A DNA stretch of 64,000 nucleotides from Ustilaginoidea virens (GCF_000687475.1 NC_057322.1:124001-188000); one strand, 5' to 3'; shown: positions 22,268 to 34,252, numbered from the stretch's first letter. Program-made: numbers and translations. Notes: a model not told the origin generated them from the letters alone.

Positions 22268-23090
22268 AGTTGCAATAGACCCTAGAGTGGCTTATATAAA
22301 GCCCTCTTCCCGGAAAGCCTATTAACTAGGCCCGAAATAGCCTTATTGCAACGGTTAGTATATTAGAATAGCTTATATAAAGCCCTCTTTCTAGACCAAT
22401 GCCATATATTTTCAGGTATAGGTCCTTCGACAACTTCAAGTCCGCAATATTATTTTCAATATCTACTCATCGTTATTGCGGATTAACTAGGCCCGAAATA
22501 GCCTTATTGCGATAGTCAATATATTAAAATGGCTTATATAAAGCCCTCTTTCCGGAAAGACGCCATACATTTTCAGGTATAAGTCCTCCGATAACTTTAA
22601 GTCCGCAATATTATTTTCAATATCTGCTCGTCATTATTGCGGATTAACTAGGCCCGAAATAGCCTTATTGCGATAGTCAGTATATTAGAATGGCTTATAT
22701 AAAGCCCTCTTTCCGGAATGATATTATACATTTTTAGGTATGGGTCCTCTAATAACTTTAAGTCTGCAATATTATTTTCAATATCTGCTTATCGTTATTG
22801 CAGATTAACCAGGCCCGAAATAGCCTTATTGCGATAGTCAGTATATTAGAATGGCTTATATAAAGCCCTCTTTCCGGAATAATGCTATACATTTTTAGGT
22901 ATAAATCCTCCGATAACTTTAAGTCCGCAAAATTTTTTTCAATATCTGCTCATCATTATTACGGATTAACCAGGCCCGAAATAGCCTTATTGCGATAGTT
23001 AAGCCATCTTTCCGGAAAAACGATTAACTAGGCCTAAAATAGCCTTATTGCGATAGTCAAGCTATATTTCCGGAAAGCCTTATAGGTTAA
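22268..23090. repeat. tandem satellite, 151-171 bp units, about 5 copies plus short ones
   Basis: Marked by ATTAACTAGGCCCGAAATAG at 22321, 22492, 22643, 22804 and 22965, and a shortened unit at 23023. Units also share GGCTTATATAAAGCCCTCTT and AAGTCCGCAATATTATTTTC. Spacings are 171, 151, 161, 161 and 58 bp. Confidence 0.85.
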
Positions 23091-23099
23091 TACTTTTAT

Positions 23100-23650
23100 A
23101 AGAAAGAGTCTTTCGGCTAAAGTTTTTAATTAGAAACTTATCTTTAAATCGCACTTACTACGCTATAGCTACATCTATAAGCCAGTCTGCCGCTATAATA
23201 GGCGGCTCTATATTCCCCTTCTCAGCTATATCCCTAAAGCGCTACTATATCTGCTGCTTATCTAGGCTACTACTAATAAATAGGTAGACAGGCTTAGGCT
23301 TAGCGAAACCTTCCTCCTTAGCCGTTATAGGCTTAATTATCGTACTGCTATACGTGCAGTATAGCTTAAATATGGCTCTATTGGCCTTAGCAATTAAGCG
23401 ATAGCTCTTAGGTCCGTTACGGATCTTCTCCATATAGTAGGAATCCTTTATTTAGGGGTAAATAGATAAGGCGGGTATAATCACTATATTAAATGCCGCT
23501 ATAATATTTAGTTAAAGGAGCGAGTCTATATATATGCTATAGTGGCTATTCGCTTTAGCCTTTCGTATCCTAAGGAGCGGATTCCTTATCGCCTAGTGTT
23601 ATATTGTAGCCCCTAGAATGCTCTCTTTATCTATTTGCAGTAAATTAGTA
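23100..23650 (-). pseudogene. degenerate coding fragment, unknown
   Basis: A minus-strand frame reads through IRNPLLRIRKAKANSHYSIYI, then SYYMEKIRNGPKSYRLIAKA (stop-free at 23245-23433), GFAKPKPVYLFISSSLDKQQ and FRDIAEKGNIEPPIIAADW, with RIP-type stops between. It looks like the middle of a protein, possibly from a DNA transposon, but no DDE or HTH motif can be fixed. Both ends are undefined. Confidence 0.35.
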
Positions 23651-23800
23651 AAGGTATACTAAATAAGGCCTGTAGCCTATATAGAATTAGCGCTCTTACT
23701 TGCTATCTAGCAAGGTAGGCGTAATAGATAGCCGGATATAGCAATATAGGCGTAGTCGATCTTGCATACGAGTAATATTGCTAGTATATTATCTCAAGAG

Positions 23801-24115
23801 TGGCTAATATGCACTTTAGTTGTAGCTCGTAGTATAATAAAAAAGCGTACTAAATCTCGTACTAAAGCACCAGCTAGCTGCCTATTTTCATTAAGGTTTA
23901 TAGAGAACCGTAATTCTTTTTTATACCTATACTGATTAGTAGTAGTTAGGCATTAGGAAGATTATAAGGTAAAAGTGGCCAATATACACTTTAGTTATAG
24001 CTTGCAGTATAATAAGAAAGCGTGCTAAATTTTATACTAAAGTACCGGCTAGCTGCCTATTTTTATTGAGGTTTATAGAGAACTATAGTTCTCCTTTATA
24101 CCTATACTAATATAG
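23801..24115. repeat. 175-bp direct repeat, two copies
   Basis: TGGCTAATATGCACTTTAGT at 23801 recurs as TGGCCAATATACACTTTAGT at 23976. Both copies run about 140 bp to TTTATACCTATACT. Confidence 0.85.
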
Positions 24116-24358
24116 AATAACTATTAGTTAGTTAGTATTTTACCGCTAACTAAGGCAGATAAGAGGTAGAAGGGGGAAATTAAAGCAGCTAGGTAAGGCC
24201 ATACTATATGCTAAGACTGAAGCACGCCTAGCTATATAGTATATATACAGTATACAGTCTAGGTGAGCGGGGTAGACGGCTGCTATCAGCTAGCAAGTAA
24301 TATTGCCCCGCACTATACGGTTGCGCTACTATAGAAAATTGTTAATGCCTAGGGGCTA

Positions 24359-24510
24359 TAATATTTATCTTCTTTAGTTGTTATTTTCTTCTGCTGTTAA
24401 TAAGCTAAATAGAATGCCTATAGCCTAAGGGCCGTAATAATTATCTTCTTTAGCTATTATCTTCTTTAGCTATTATCTTCTTTAGCCGTTAATAAGCTAG
24501 ACGGAATGCC
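24359..24510. repeat. short TTATCTTCTTTAGC repeats
   Basis: TTATCTTCTTTAGC(T/C)(A/G)T repeats several times, with two flanking copies of AATGCCTATAGCCTA(A/G)GG. Confidence 0.6.
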
Positions 24511-27414
24511 TATAGCCTAGGGATACCTCTATATCGAGTTAGGTAGTAAAAAAAAGAGCTAATACCGCTAAAAGACCTAAACTTAGGGGCCTAAGTCTTG
24601 TTAGCGCCAGGTAGAGCTATTCCCCTCGCTAATTAGTCAACTCTAAGGTCTTTCTCTCTATAACCGCAAATAAAGTTAATATATTATAACTAAAAGTCGG
24701 GTGGTATTTTGCCGCTAAGCTAAAATCCTTTACTAATTATAATATTCTTATGCGCTTTTACTTACTATTTGGTAAGGTACGTATAGAAAACGGGCGGGTA
24801 TAGCGATAGAAGAGTGGCCGATCTAGCGTATAAGTAATAGTGCTAATATATAATTATCAAAAGTTAGCATTTTGCCGCTAATATAGAATCTTTCGCTAAT
24901 TGCGATATTCTTAGGTCCTTCTCTCTATAACCGTAAATAAAGTTAATACATTTAGTTCTTATAGTATCGCTTATAGGAATGATATCCTAATGACCTGGAA
25001 AAGAGAGCCTGGTAATAATAGCTTATATTCGTATAAATATACGAGAAATCCACTAGATTAATCCCTAGTTTTTACTTATTATGCTAAGTCCCTCCCGATA
25101 AGGCTAAGGACTATATAGATAGTCCCGCTAGTTAGCTCTAAACGCAGCCGAATAGGCATTACTAACTCTACTTAGCCTTATCTATTATCGCTATCTAAGA
25201 CTAATTTATTATTATCTTCATCAATTTATTTAGTAATAGATATTTCCCTATATATATCCTTTACCTCGTTAAAGAATATTTACGCTCTTATTCGCTATAC
25301 TATAAGGTACGTATAGTAAAAGGCCGGGTATAGCTATATAGGCGATATTAATCTTGCGTATAAATAAGATTGCTAATATATTATTTTCTATAGGTTATTA
25401 AAAGGCACCTTAATCTCGTTTAAGATGACGTAGTAGTGCATAGGCCGATATATTCCTTATATAGCGATATACAAACTAGTCTTCTCCGGTTTATTAATCG
25501 ACTTTTATGTATAGTATAGGAAAAAAACAGTCTAATAGTTTGCATTAGATAAGTCTAGCATAAGTAAGTCTAAATTAGGGTCCTAGCTAATATAGGAACC
25601 GCCCTCGATAAAAAGAGAAATTAAGATTTAGATATATATATTTAGCTATAAAACTATAGGGTTAGCTAAGCTGCCCTTCTAGATTTTATATTTTCTATTT
25701 AGTCCCTCGATAGTTTCATAAAGAGTGCTAGGAAGTATCCAGTTATCGCTAAGTTATTAAGCGCTATTTTTAAAGTCGGAACCTTTTATAAAGGCAATTA
25801 GACCTAATCAGCATATACTATATGGCAAAGATGGGGGCAGCCTACTTTTAGGCAGATAGTTTCCCTCTTAAAGTAGAGTATTAATATCTATAGGCTTATT
25901 AATGCTAGTCGGCGGTTTCAACTTTTTGCTATAGATGGTTTCTATATATAGTCTTATATTATTTGCTCGGTATTATAATGTAATCCTTAAGTCTTTATAA
26001 CTAAATATCTTTTCGTTATCGCCGAAAATAGCATATATGTTTTGCCGCTAACCTATACTCTTTTGCTAATCGCGATATTTTTGTATGCTTTTATTTGCTA
26101 TCTAGCAAGGTAGGCGTAATAAACGGCCGGATATAGCGATACAAGCGTAGTCGATCTTGCGTATAAATAATATTACTAGTATATTATCTTTTGCAGTTTA
26201 ATTATAAGCACCCCTATCTCGTCCAAAATGACGCCTATATGGCTGTACCCAGCTGTATTCTACCACTATCAGCAATATTACTTGTACGTAAGATCAACCA
26301 TATAGTAGTGGATAGGCGTTAGCGGTTTCCCGCTAATATAAAATCTTTCGCTAATAGCAATATTCTTATGCGCTCTTACTTACTATCGTATAAGGTAGGC
26401 GTAGTAGACGGCTAGATGCAGCGATATAGGCGTGGTTAATCTCGCGTACGAGTAATACTACTTATATATAATAACTAATAATTAGCATTTTACCGCTAAT
26501 ATAGAATCTTTCGCTAGTAGCGATATTCTTATGCGCTCTTACTACCTATCCTATAAGGTAAGTATAGTAAAAGCCTAGGTGTAGCGATATAGGCGTAGTC
26601 GATCTTACGTACGAGTAATATTACTAATAAATTATTTTTTGCAGCTTATTGATAGGTACCCCTATCTCGTTAAGGATAATATAGTAGTAGATAGGCCGAG
26701 CTAATCCTTATATAGGGATATACAAACTGGCATTTTACCAGGATAATATAATATTAGACCGGGCGAGCTATTACTTATATAGCGATATATAAACTAGCAT
26801 TTTGCCAGGATAACGATCCTATAGCTCTATATTAGCCAAGTTATTTTTAAGGAATTCTTTATACTTATTTATAATATTACTAACCTTATGAAAATATTTA
26901 TAGGGCTGAGGCATTAATATAATAATATAGGTATTATAATCCGGCGATAGAGTAGGGAAATTATATCCTAAAGGGAAGAAAGTAGAAGGTAAGAAAAAAA
27001 AATAAAAGTAAAAGAAAGGAAGATAAAAAAGAGTAAAAGAAAGGAAAAAGGATAAAAATAAAAGTAAAAAAAAGGAGTAAAGGTAAGGAAGAAGGAAGGG
27101 AGTATAGATATAATAGGTAGTAAATAAAGAGGCTATAAATCAAGCTAGTAAAGAAGAAGGTCGTAAGGTAGCAGTAAATTATAAGAAGTAATAAGCGTAC
27201 CTAATAGGTATATAGGTATATAGCATATATAGCCGCATTATAGCAGCGGCTGCTCACGTGACCCTAGTATGCACTTATATCTATAGCATATATACGTAAC
27301 TGCGGCACGCATATATGACTGCCGCATATATATATATAAAGGCCATATCGTTAGATATAGTGCTATCCGCCCTTTTCCTCCTTTTTCCCGCTTCGCCTAA
27401 TATAGATAGAAGCC

Positions 27415-27610
27415 TATTAGGACCTATAGGTCTGAATAAATAAGCATACAAGCCCTATAGGACCTGCAGGTCTAAATAAATAAGCATGTAAGGCCTATTA
27501 GGACCTATAGGTCTGAATAAATAAGTATATAAGGCCTATTAGGACCTATAGGTCTAAATAAATAAATATGTAAGCCCTATTGGGACCTATAGGTCTGAAT
27601 AATATATATA
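27415..27610. repeat. 41-bp tandem repeat with palindrome, 5 copies
   Basis: Palindromes at 27421, 27461, 27502, 27543 and 27584. The second is GACCTGCAGGTC, the unmutated form; the others are GACCTATAGGTC. Units are joined by GAATAAATAAGCATATAAGG-like spacers. Confidence 0.9.
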
Positions 27611-27649
27611 CAAGCCTAAATTATATCCTATAAGGAGGAGAGTAAAGTA

Positions 27650-27870
27650 TAAGAAAGAAGGAAGAGAGTAAAATATAAAAAAAAAAGAAGAGAGTAAAAT
27701 ATAAAAAAGAAGGAAGAGAGTAATATATAAAAAAGAAGGAAAAGAGTAAAATATAAAAAAGAAGGAAGAGAGTAATATATAAAAAAGAAGGAAGAAAATA
27801 AAAGTAAAGAAAAAAAAGGAGAGTAAAAATAAAAAAGAAAAAAAAGAGTAAAAGTAAAAAAGAAGAAAAA
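27650..27870. repeat. purine minisatellite, about 27-bp unit
   Basis: GAAGGAAGAGAGTAAAATAT followed by AAAAAA repeats about six times with small changes. The matching tract of the first duplicate is 26960-27120. Confidence 0.8.
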
Positions 27871-28189
27871 GAGTATTAGTATAAAGGGTAGTATATAAAA
27901 AGATTAGGAATAAAGCTAATAAAAAAGAAGGTCATAAGGTAGTAAATAGTAAGAAATAAGGTAATAACACTATTAGAATTATTAGTCAATCGGTTAGTCA
28001 GCTAGTTATTTAGCATATCTAATTAGGTATATAGCATATAAGGCCGCAGTACAGCTACAGCTGCCTATATAACCGCAGCACGCATATATAACTGCGGCAT
28101 ATATATATAAAAAGGCTATATCGTTAGATATAATACTATCTGCCCTTTTCCTCCTTATTACCGCTTTGCCTAGTATAGATAAAAGCCTA

Positions 28190-28345
28190 TTAGGACCTAT
28201 AGGTCCGAATAAATAAGCATGTAAGCCTTATTGGGACTTATAGGTCCGAAGAGGTAGGTATATAAGCCTTACTGGGACCTATAGGTCCGAAGAGGTAGGT
28301 ATATAAGCCTTACTAGGACCTGCAGGTCCGAAGAGATAAATATAT
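28190..28345. repeat. 41-bp tandem repeat with palindrome, 4 copies
   Basis: Palindromes at 28194, about 28235 (GACTTATAGGTC), 28276 and 28317. The last is the unmutated GACCTGCAGGTC. Confidence 0.9.
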
Positions 28346-28519
28346 AAGGTAATATATGGTAGTACGATATATATATAAAGCGCTATATGCTATAGAGTAG
28401 TAGTACTAATATTAGGAATTAAAGGGTACCTATTATAATATAGGGTGCGTATATAAAGGGAAATAATAAACGAATAAAGAAGATATATCTTACTTCTACT
28501 AAATTAATAGTATAGTTAG

Positions 28520-28531
28520 GACCTATAGGTC
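28520..28531. repeat. palindrome, rightmost copy
   Basis: TTAGGACCTATAGGTCTAAA. No further copy was seen between here and 64 kb. Confidence 0.85.
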
Positions 28532-28591
28532 TAAAGTAGTTTATTTAATATATACGCCTTTAGGGTAATATTATATATACTAATAGCGCGT

Positions 28592-28815
28592 CTGCCTGTA
28601 TTTAGAGTAAGGTCACGTGTATTGCTTGCGTGCCTTTTGCTATATGCCCTACATGCCTTTAGAGTAAGGTCACGTATATTGCTTGCGCGCCTTTTGCTAT
28701 ATGCACTGCATGCCTTTAGAGTGAGGTCACGTATATTACTTACGCGCCTTTTGCCGAATCCCCTGCCAGCCTTTATAGTAAGGTGATCACATATATTGCT
28801 TGCGCGCCTTTAGGA
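28592..28815. repeat. 57-bp tandem repeat, 4 copies
   Basis: TGCCTTTAGAGTAAGGTCAC then GTATATTGCTTGCGCGCCTT, with units near 28592, 28654, 28711 and 28768. Confidence 0.85.
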
Positions 28816-28884
28816 TACTTTATATACACGCGAATTTTATAGTGTATAATATGTAATGATACTTTAGTTAAATATTTACCCCTT

Positions 28885-29660
28885 ACTTATAGAGCGGTAC
28901 TTTATATGCATGCGAAATTTAGCGCATACAAGTATATACTAAGTCGATTTAATATTTAGTAGGTATATAGGTACAACACCCCTATCGCTAGAGGATTTTC
29001 TAGATTTAGCTTAAAAAAACAATAACAGTCGGATACTTTACATACACGCGAGTTTAATAGTGCATAGTATATAGTAATACTTTAGTCAAATAGTCACTTA
29101 AAGAGCGGTACTTTATATGTATATAGATTTTGCGTGCCTCTATAAGTATTTGCCTAGGGAAATGGTTGCCCCTTAATTATAGAGCGGTACTTTATATGCA
29201 TGCGAAAATTTGCGTGCCTCTATATATACTAATAGTTGCCTAGGCAAATAGTTACCTAGTGAAATGGTTGCCTAGGTAAATAGTTTTTTAGGTAAATAGT
29301 TGCCTAGGCAAATAGTTGCCCCTCATTTGTAGAGTGGTACTTTATGTGCATGCGAATTTTGCGTGGCTCTATATATACTAGTACCTTATACAAACGGTTG
29401 CCCCTTATTTGTAGAGTAGTACTTTATATGCACGCGAATTTTACGTAGCTCTCTATATATAAGTACTTTATGCGAATGGTTGCCACTTAGAGCAGAGCAA
29501 CCAGTTGCCCCTTAATTGTAGAGTGGTACTTTGCGTACCTGTAAAAATTTATGCGCCTCTTAATGTACTAGTACTCTATGCGACTGGTTGCCCCTCACTT
29601 ATCTGAATTAAGCCAGGAAATTTTTTTTTTAGTGGAGCGGTACTTTGCGTGTACGCGAAA
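28885..29660. repeat. degenerate repeat array, at least 7 copies
   Basis: AGAG(C/T)GGTACTTTATATGCA followed by TGCGAAAATTTGCGTGCCTC recurs at about 28890, 29101, 29181, 29330, 29414, 29520 and 29633. Spacing is irregular (80-210 bp), with GGTTGCCCCTTA and short TTGCCTAGG(C/T)AAATAG repeats between. Confidence 0.8.
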
Positions 29661-29731
29661 ATTTGCGCGCATCTGCATATACCGAACCTGCGACCCACTG
29701 GCCTGACCCTGCCCCCAGAAGGGACTCTGAT
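29660..29731. other. junction DNA at the copia-1 breakpoint, not RIP-mutated
   Basis: About 29680-29731 reads CCGAACCTGCGACCCACTGG and on to GGGACTCTGAT. It is rich in CpA and TpG with almost no TpA, unlike both neighbours. It matches neither copia-1 nor the 28.9-29.6 kb array. Confidence 0.6.
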
Positions 29732-32700
29732 CTAATCGTGCCTTATATTTAACCGGGTTATTATTCGCATCTTTCTTAACACGAAAAACAGGCCGGTTAC
29801 GCAATATTTTCCTACTAGTAGGAATATTAGTCTTAGGAATAAATTAGAAGATATTTAAATCGATTAATTACTCGAATTCCGAAAATAAGGCCTTAACCTA
29901 GCTATCCTTTTGTGGGTTATATAAGACTTCCTTCCAGCTATTAGGCATACCTTCTAGGGCCCGTTTTGCAGCCTTTACCTTACAGCAGATATCGTGCATT
30001 TGTTGGTAAAAGGCATAGGAAGGGTGGAAATCCTCTGTAGAAGCCTCTGGGGGGCTGCCTGGGTATCCGAAAATCTAGTCGTTTTTCGGCTGGGTGGGTG
30101 GGAAAGCACCCTATTAGTCAGTCTATAGGTCAGACTATTAGTCAGACTGTTAGTTAGTCTGTGGGTCAGGCTGTTGGTCAGCCTGTAGGTCTAAAAGTGA
30201 CCTATAGTATCTATAACCTAGGATACCTTATACGTCTCGTATCCGTGGCTGTATTCTTCCTCGAATTCTACCCCTAGTAGCCCTAACCTAGTATGGCTAA
30301 ATAGGCACCTTTTCTAATACTCGAAACATTTTCTCCCACGGTCTCTCATTTGAGGCGATATCTAGACTCTCGAATTTCAGATATTCTAGTATAGGCAGCG
30401 TTTTACTATAGCGAAATGCTGCATTTACTAGGAAGCCGGGCGAAAAGGCAGAATTTATTATATTGGAAAGTCGCAGAAAATCAGTATGTATGGGCCTTTG
30501 AGATTCGGACCATTAAAAATTTGCTATATGGGGCGAGTCAGAATTTTCATATGTGCGGGGTATGCCCACTTTTGTGACGGATTCGGAAAATCTCTATAGT
30601 TGAGATTCCTGGTGATGAGAGCTTTCTGTATTTCCTAGTATTTGTAGCCTTTTTATATAGGAAAAAGGCGCAAATTCCTTAGCCGGTGAAAAAGGACCGT
30701 CTTGCCTAAGCTGAAAAGCTGAGTTAGGCTAAAGCGATTTAGAATCAAAAGACGGCGAATTGCTAGGAAATGTTGCAGAGTGCTGTAGCAGGCCAATTGG
30801 TAGGCCCACTGGTTATGGTGGATCCGTGTGCTGTATTAGGCCCATTTGTGGTGGGCCCGTGGGCTGTGTTGGATCCGTGGCCTGTGGTAGGCCTGTGCCT
30901 TCGACTAGGCCTATATCGTCGGTCTTAGACGAAATAGGCATATTTAAGCGAGGCGACTTCTAGATAGGCTCTTCTAAGGTGATTTGGTCGGCGTTTACCC
31001 CCTCTAAAATGGAAGACGGTAGGAAGTCGAATTTGCCCTCTAGGCCACTTGAAATAGGGCCTATACCTTTATTTTGGTAGGTGAAAGTAATGAAAGAGGT
31101 CTTGGTGACGACCCGGCGATATGGGATGTAGACGAGGTAGGTGCCATTACCTAGCGTAACTAATAACCTACCTGACTCGGTCCGGGGGGCCAGCTTGTGG
31201 CTGATGACCCGTTTTTCTAGAGGGATTAGCACCTCTACAGCCGCACCAATAGCCCTGAAGCTAGTAAGGTCGGGTAGGTAGTAGTGCGTAATTTCCGGAA
31301 AGTCTTTCTTTAATTCCTCAAAAGGTGACGAGGAATGGTTTATAACTGCTATTAGATTTACTAAGGTAGTAATACTAAGAATCACTGCAGACCAAAGGTA
31401 AGAAGGTAACCGAGACCAAAGTATAGTAGCTCTAAGTCGGTCAACGATAACCCATATAGAGCGTTCTGCTAACCTATTTTGCTTGTAAATGTAAAGGGAA
31501 GAGGTTAAAAAATCTATACCCTTAAGAGCTAGCCAGGCTGTGATAACGTCATTAATTTCCTTGCCACCATTATAATGGAATTCAATAGCTGATTTGCCGT
31601 AGCGATTCCTAAGACCTTAGAAGAACCCCTGTAATACTGGGAATACCGTGGGTCCTTCTTTATTGGGTAGTAAATACACCTAACGGAAGCGTGATTTCCG
31701 GTCAACTAAGATGAGGCAAATGGGGCGTTTATTGTATGGTAGAGGGTTAATTTGGAAGATATTGCCCTCTATGATATCCAAACAATGCATAGGGTCTGGT
31801 ATAGCCCCTAATGTAAAACGCCGAACTGACTTTGCCCTTTTATAGGCGATATAGTTAAAGTTAGAATCCTTTACCTTACTGAGATCAGGTAACCCTATAG
31901 TTGATGCACAGGTTTTCTTTAAAAGTTGGATTCCAATATGCCCAAGCCGGATATGCTAAAGTCCGGCTAATAATAGCAGCTTTTAATATTCTGTATCAGC
32001 AGCTAGTATTGTGATTAGGGCTGGGTTGAGGGTGACCGGGGCCCTCTGTAGTGGTTGGGCTGTATTGGGAATAGTAGCCTCTATTGGTACCACCGAAAAA
32101 CCAGGACTAGCTGGTGGAAGTAGAAGGTCCGAGTCAGCTGGTGGGGTAGGTAAATCCTCTGGCAGGGGATATTCCTCGTATTCTTCTGGGTTGGCTGGGG
32201 CAGGTAATTCGACCGAGATACTATATAAAGCCGGGTGATTTTAGCTGGTATAGTATAAAAACGGCGAATCTACCCCTTTTTATTATAAAAAGAAGCTATA
32301 TCTCTTAAAGTTAAGAAGCCCAATACACTTATTATTGCTATTAATAAGGCTTTGGCCCTAAATACTGCTACGATTCAGATAGTATTTAACGCCGCTAAAG
32401 ATGTTAATATCAAAAGCTGGTATGAAGAGGGCGTTAGTAAGCTCTAAGGTGCCCTACTGAGGTGGGTTGGTGCCCTATAGCACAGTAAAACGCGCTGTGC
32501 CCTACCTACTAGGCTTAATTGGGCCACCACCTGTGCTAATAACTAGTCTATTTCCGGTATAGTGTTGGAAGTAGGTAAAGTGCTTTTTATCGTTGATGAT
32601 ATGCACCGTAGAACTAGTATCGTAGAGTAAAGAATCTATTGGCGTTTTCCCACCGGATTGTGCACTATAGCTAGTAGCTAGAAATTGCATATATTTGCGG

Positions 32701-34252
32701 TCCTAGAAGGAAGAATAGGCTATCTCACTAGGTATAAGACTTAGAGTATTATAATTCCCTAGTACGAAGGAATTAATAGTCTTTTCCTTTTCGTCGGTCT
32801 TTTATAGGGTATCTGCTTTATTAGCTGAATCTTTCTTTTCTTTCTTCTTCTTATTTTCCGGCTTGCCTTATATGGCTAAAGAAGACCCTTATTAGGTAGA
32901 AGACCCCTATTTCTTTTTGTTGGCGTTAGTGGTAGTATTTTTACCACCCTTGCTAGTATTATTACTAGCTGGCTTACTACTATTATTAGTGTTAGTAGTA
33001 GCACCTTTGACCTTTGCGAGGTGGGTGGTAGCCCTTACTACTGATGATCCTTTAATGCATTATTCTTCTAGTAAATCAACTATATAAAATTGCAGGTTAA
33101 TATTTGATGTATTTCCCTGAGTATAGGCGATTCTCATCATTATGCGGTGCCGTTCTGCCCACTGAAAAAAGACCCCTTCTACAGCATATAAATACTGGCT
33201 GATTTAGTCGAAAGGTTGTATATGGGAGCCTAAAATTTGCAGCCTGGATAGGTAGCTAGTAAAGGAGGCGTTGAAAGATTCTAAGGTACCCTTATAGCCT
33301 ATAAAATTTAGTTGATGGAAGGCAGGGTATAGGTGGGTCCATTATACGTCTAATAAGTAAGAATACTATTTGGTGAGTAACGTAAAGGCTGACTCTGGGT
33401 CAGTGCACTAGTTGATAGCGGCAGCTGGTCTTTCTGTGCAACTATTCTTAATAAGTAATAGTAAAAGTGCTTGCTCTAAATCGTTGAAACTGCTGGCAAT
33501 AGAAGGATTTTCGATGAATTTAGCGATATTAAGTGCCCTAACTTGAATCATAAGTGTAACGATATGGCCCAAAGGGCCCTAAGCGGGTGTCTGCGCACAT
33601 CGCCAGGTAAAAACCTACCCTCTTGACCATACGGCCAAAAGAGTACGTATTATACCAAGTTACCATACTTGGTACAATTGACACCTATATCCTCTTGGCA
33701 CTATGCTGCGCGCATACTCGAGCTTGCCCTTAGCATGATACGGGCGTAGCCCGAATCCTTGACAATAAGGGCCTGTTTCTATTGGTTGAAGTTAGATGCC
33801 CCTCTTAGCTTTTGGGATTCCTAGAATCCGTTGGCTATTTTGGCTAGTTCCTTAATAGCTATAGCGCTGACTTGGCTGCTAATGCTGGATAGAACCGGCA
33901 GGGGTTACTGCTAGGCTTTAGGTAGTGATGGTAGGTTATTTCCTTTACCCATAGGGGTTTAGAAGGTATCCACATCTATTATATCCTGGGATGGTGGGCT
34001 AGTAGCAGGCTTAATTAGTCTATCTACTAAGGTGCCCACCTTATCAGCCAAAAAATCGATTTTAGAATTAATTCGATTAAATTTATAGTTGAATTCTTTT
34101 CTTATTTCCTATTGGTCTTCCCTGAGCTGGGCAATTTCCTGGTTATTATCAGATTCTTCTACCTCTGCCGTATTAGGGACTTGGTAGCCTGGGTTATTGT
34201 GGCCTGGGTTATTATGGCCTGGGTTATTAGCAGGAACGTTCTGACTGGCTAT
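29732..34252 (-). pseudogene. copia-1 gag-pol, truncated and RIP-mutated
   Basis: The start codon appears as ATA at 34252 (ATGG to ATAG). Gag reads NNPGHNNPGHNNPGYQ and LREDQ...FNYKFNRINSKIDFLADK. After the solo LTR the frame is shifted by exactly the 215 bp inserted and then stays the same to the end. The protease site is LLYDTSSTVHI at about 32621, with Gly of DTG changed to Ser. Integrase starts at HIRLGHIGIQLLKKTCAST (about 31950), where the CxxC zinc ligands now read YIAY. ILVDRKSRF carries the first catalytic Asp. A variable linker follows, with Pro/Gln repeats and TNSLT-type repeats in the alternative frame. The last domain is RPVFRVKKDANNNPVKYKAR, the RT start. Confidence 0.85.
33555..33764 (-). 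mobile_element. solo Ty3/gypsy-type LTR inside copia-1 gag, TSD ATAAG
   Basis: A 210-bp unit TGTAACGATATGG...CCCGAATCCTTGACA is flanked by ATAAG at 33550-33554 and 33765-33769. Read on the minus strand it begins TGTCAAGGATTCGGGCTACG, like the gypsy LTRs here (TATCACGGGCTCGGGCTACG). Removing 215 bp restores the gag frame. CpA is mostly intact in it. Confidence 0.9.

Larger units (their letters stand above)
23690..26650. repeat. dispersed 165-bp-class repeat, at least 6 copies
   Basis: A module with TTGCCGCTAATATAGAATC...CGATATTCTTATGCGCTC, then CTATAAGGTA(G/C)G(C/T)GTA and CGATATAGGCGTAGTCGATC followed by GAGTAATATTGCTAATATAT, recurs near 23694, 24700-24860, 25285, 26040-26190, 26310-26470 and 26475-26640. 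The last two are in tandem about 167 bp apart. Unrelated sequence separates the others. No coding stretch was supported in this region. Confidence 0.7.
26955..28345. repeat. large direct duplication of about 700 bp
   Basis: Two successive blocks (about 26955-27612 and 27613-28345) share the same order: AAATTATATCCTA, a purine-rich tract, GTAGTAAAT...AAGTAATAAG-type sequence, TATAGCATATA...GCCGCA, TATCGTTAGATATA, TGCCCTTTTCCTCCTT, then a palindrome-bearing 41-bp array. Similarity is visible throughout apart from the length of the purine tract. Confidence 0.75.

Noticed and set aside
26961..27143. Minus-strand Leu/Phe/Ser-rich frame, and a similar one at 17252-17470
   Set aside because: Both are translations of purine-rich low-complexity tracts.
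20157..28345. CRISPR-like array (regular palindromic repeats)
   Set aside because: Units are tandem with homologous bodies, not unique spacers; there is no cas gene, and the context is fungal.
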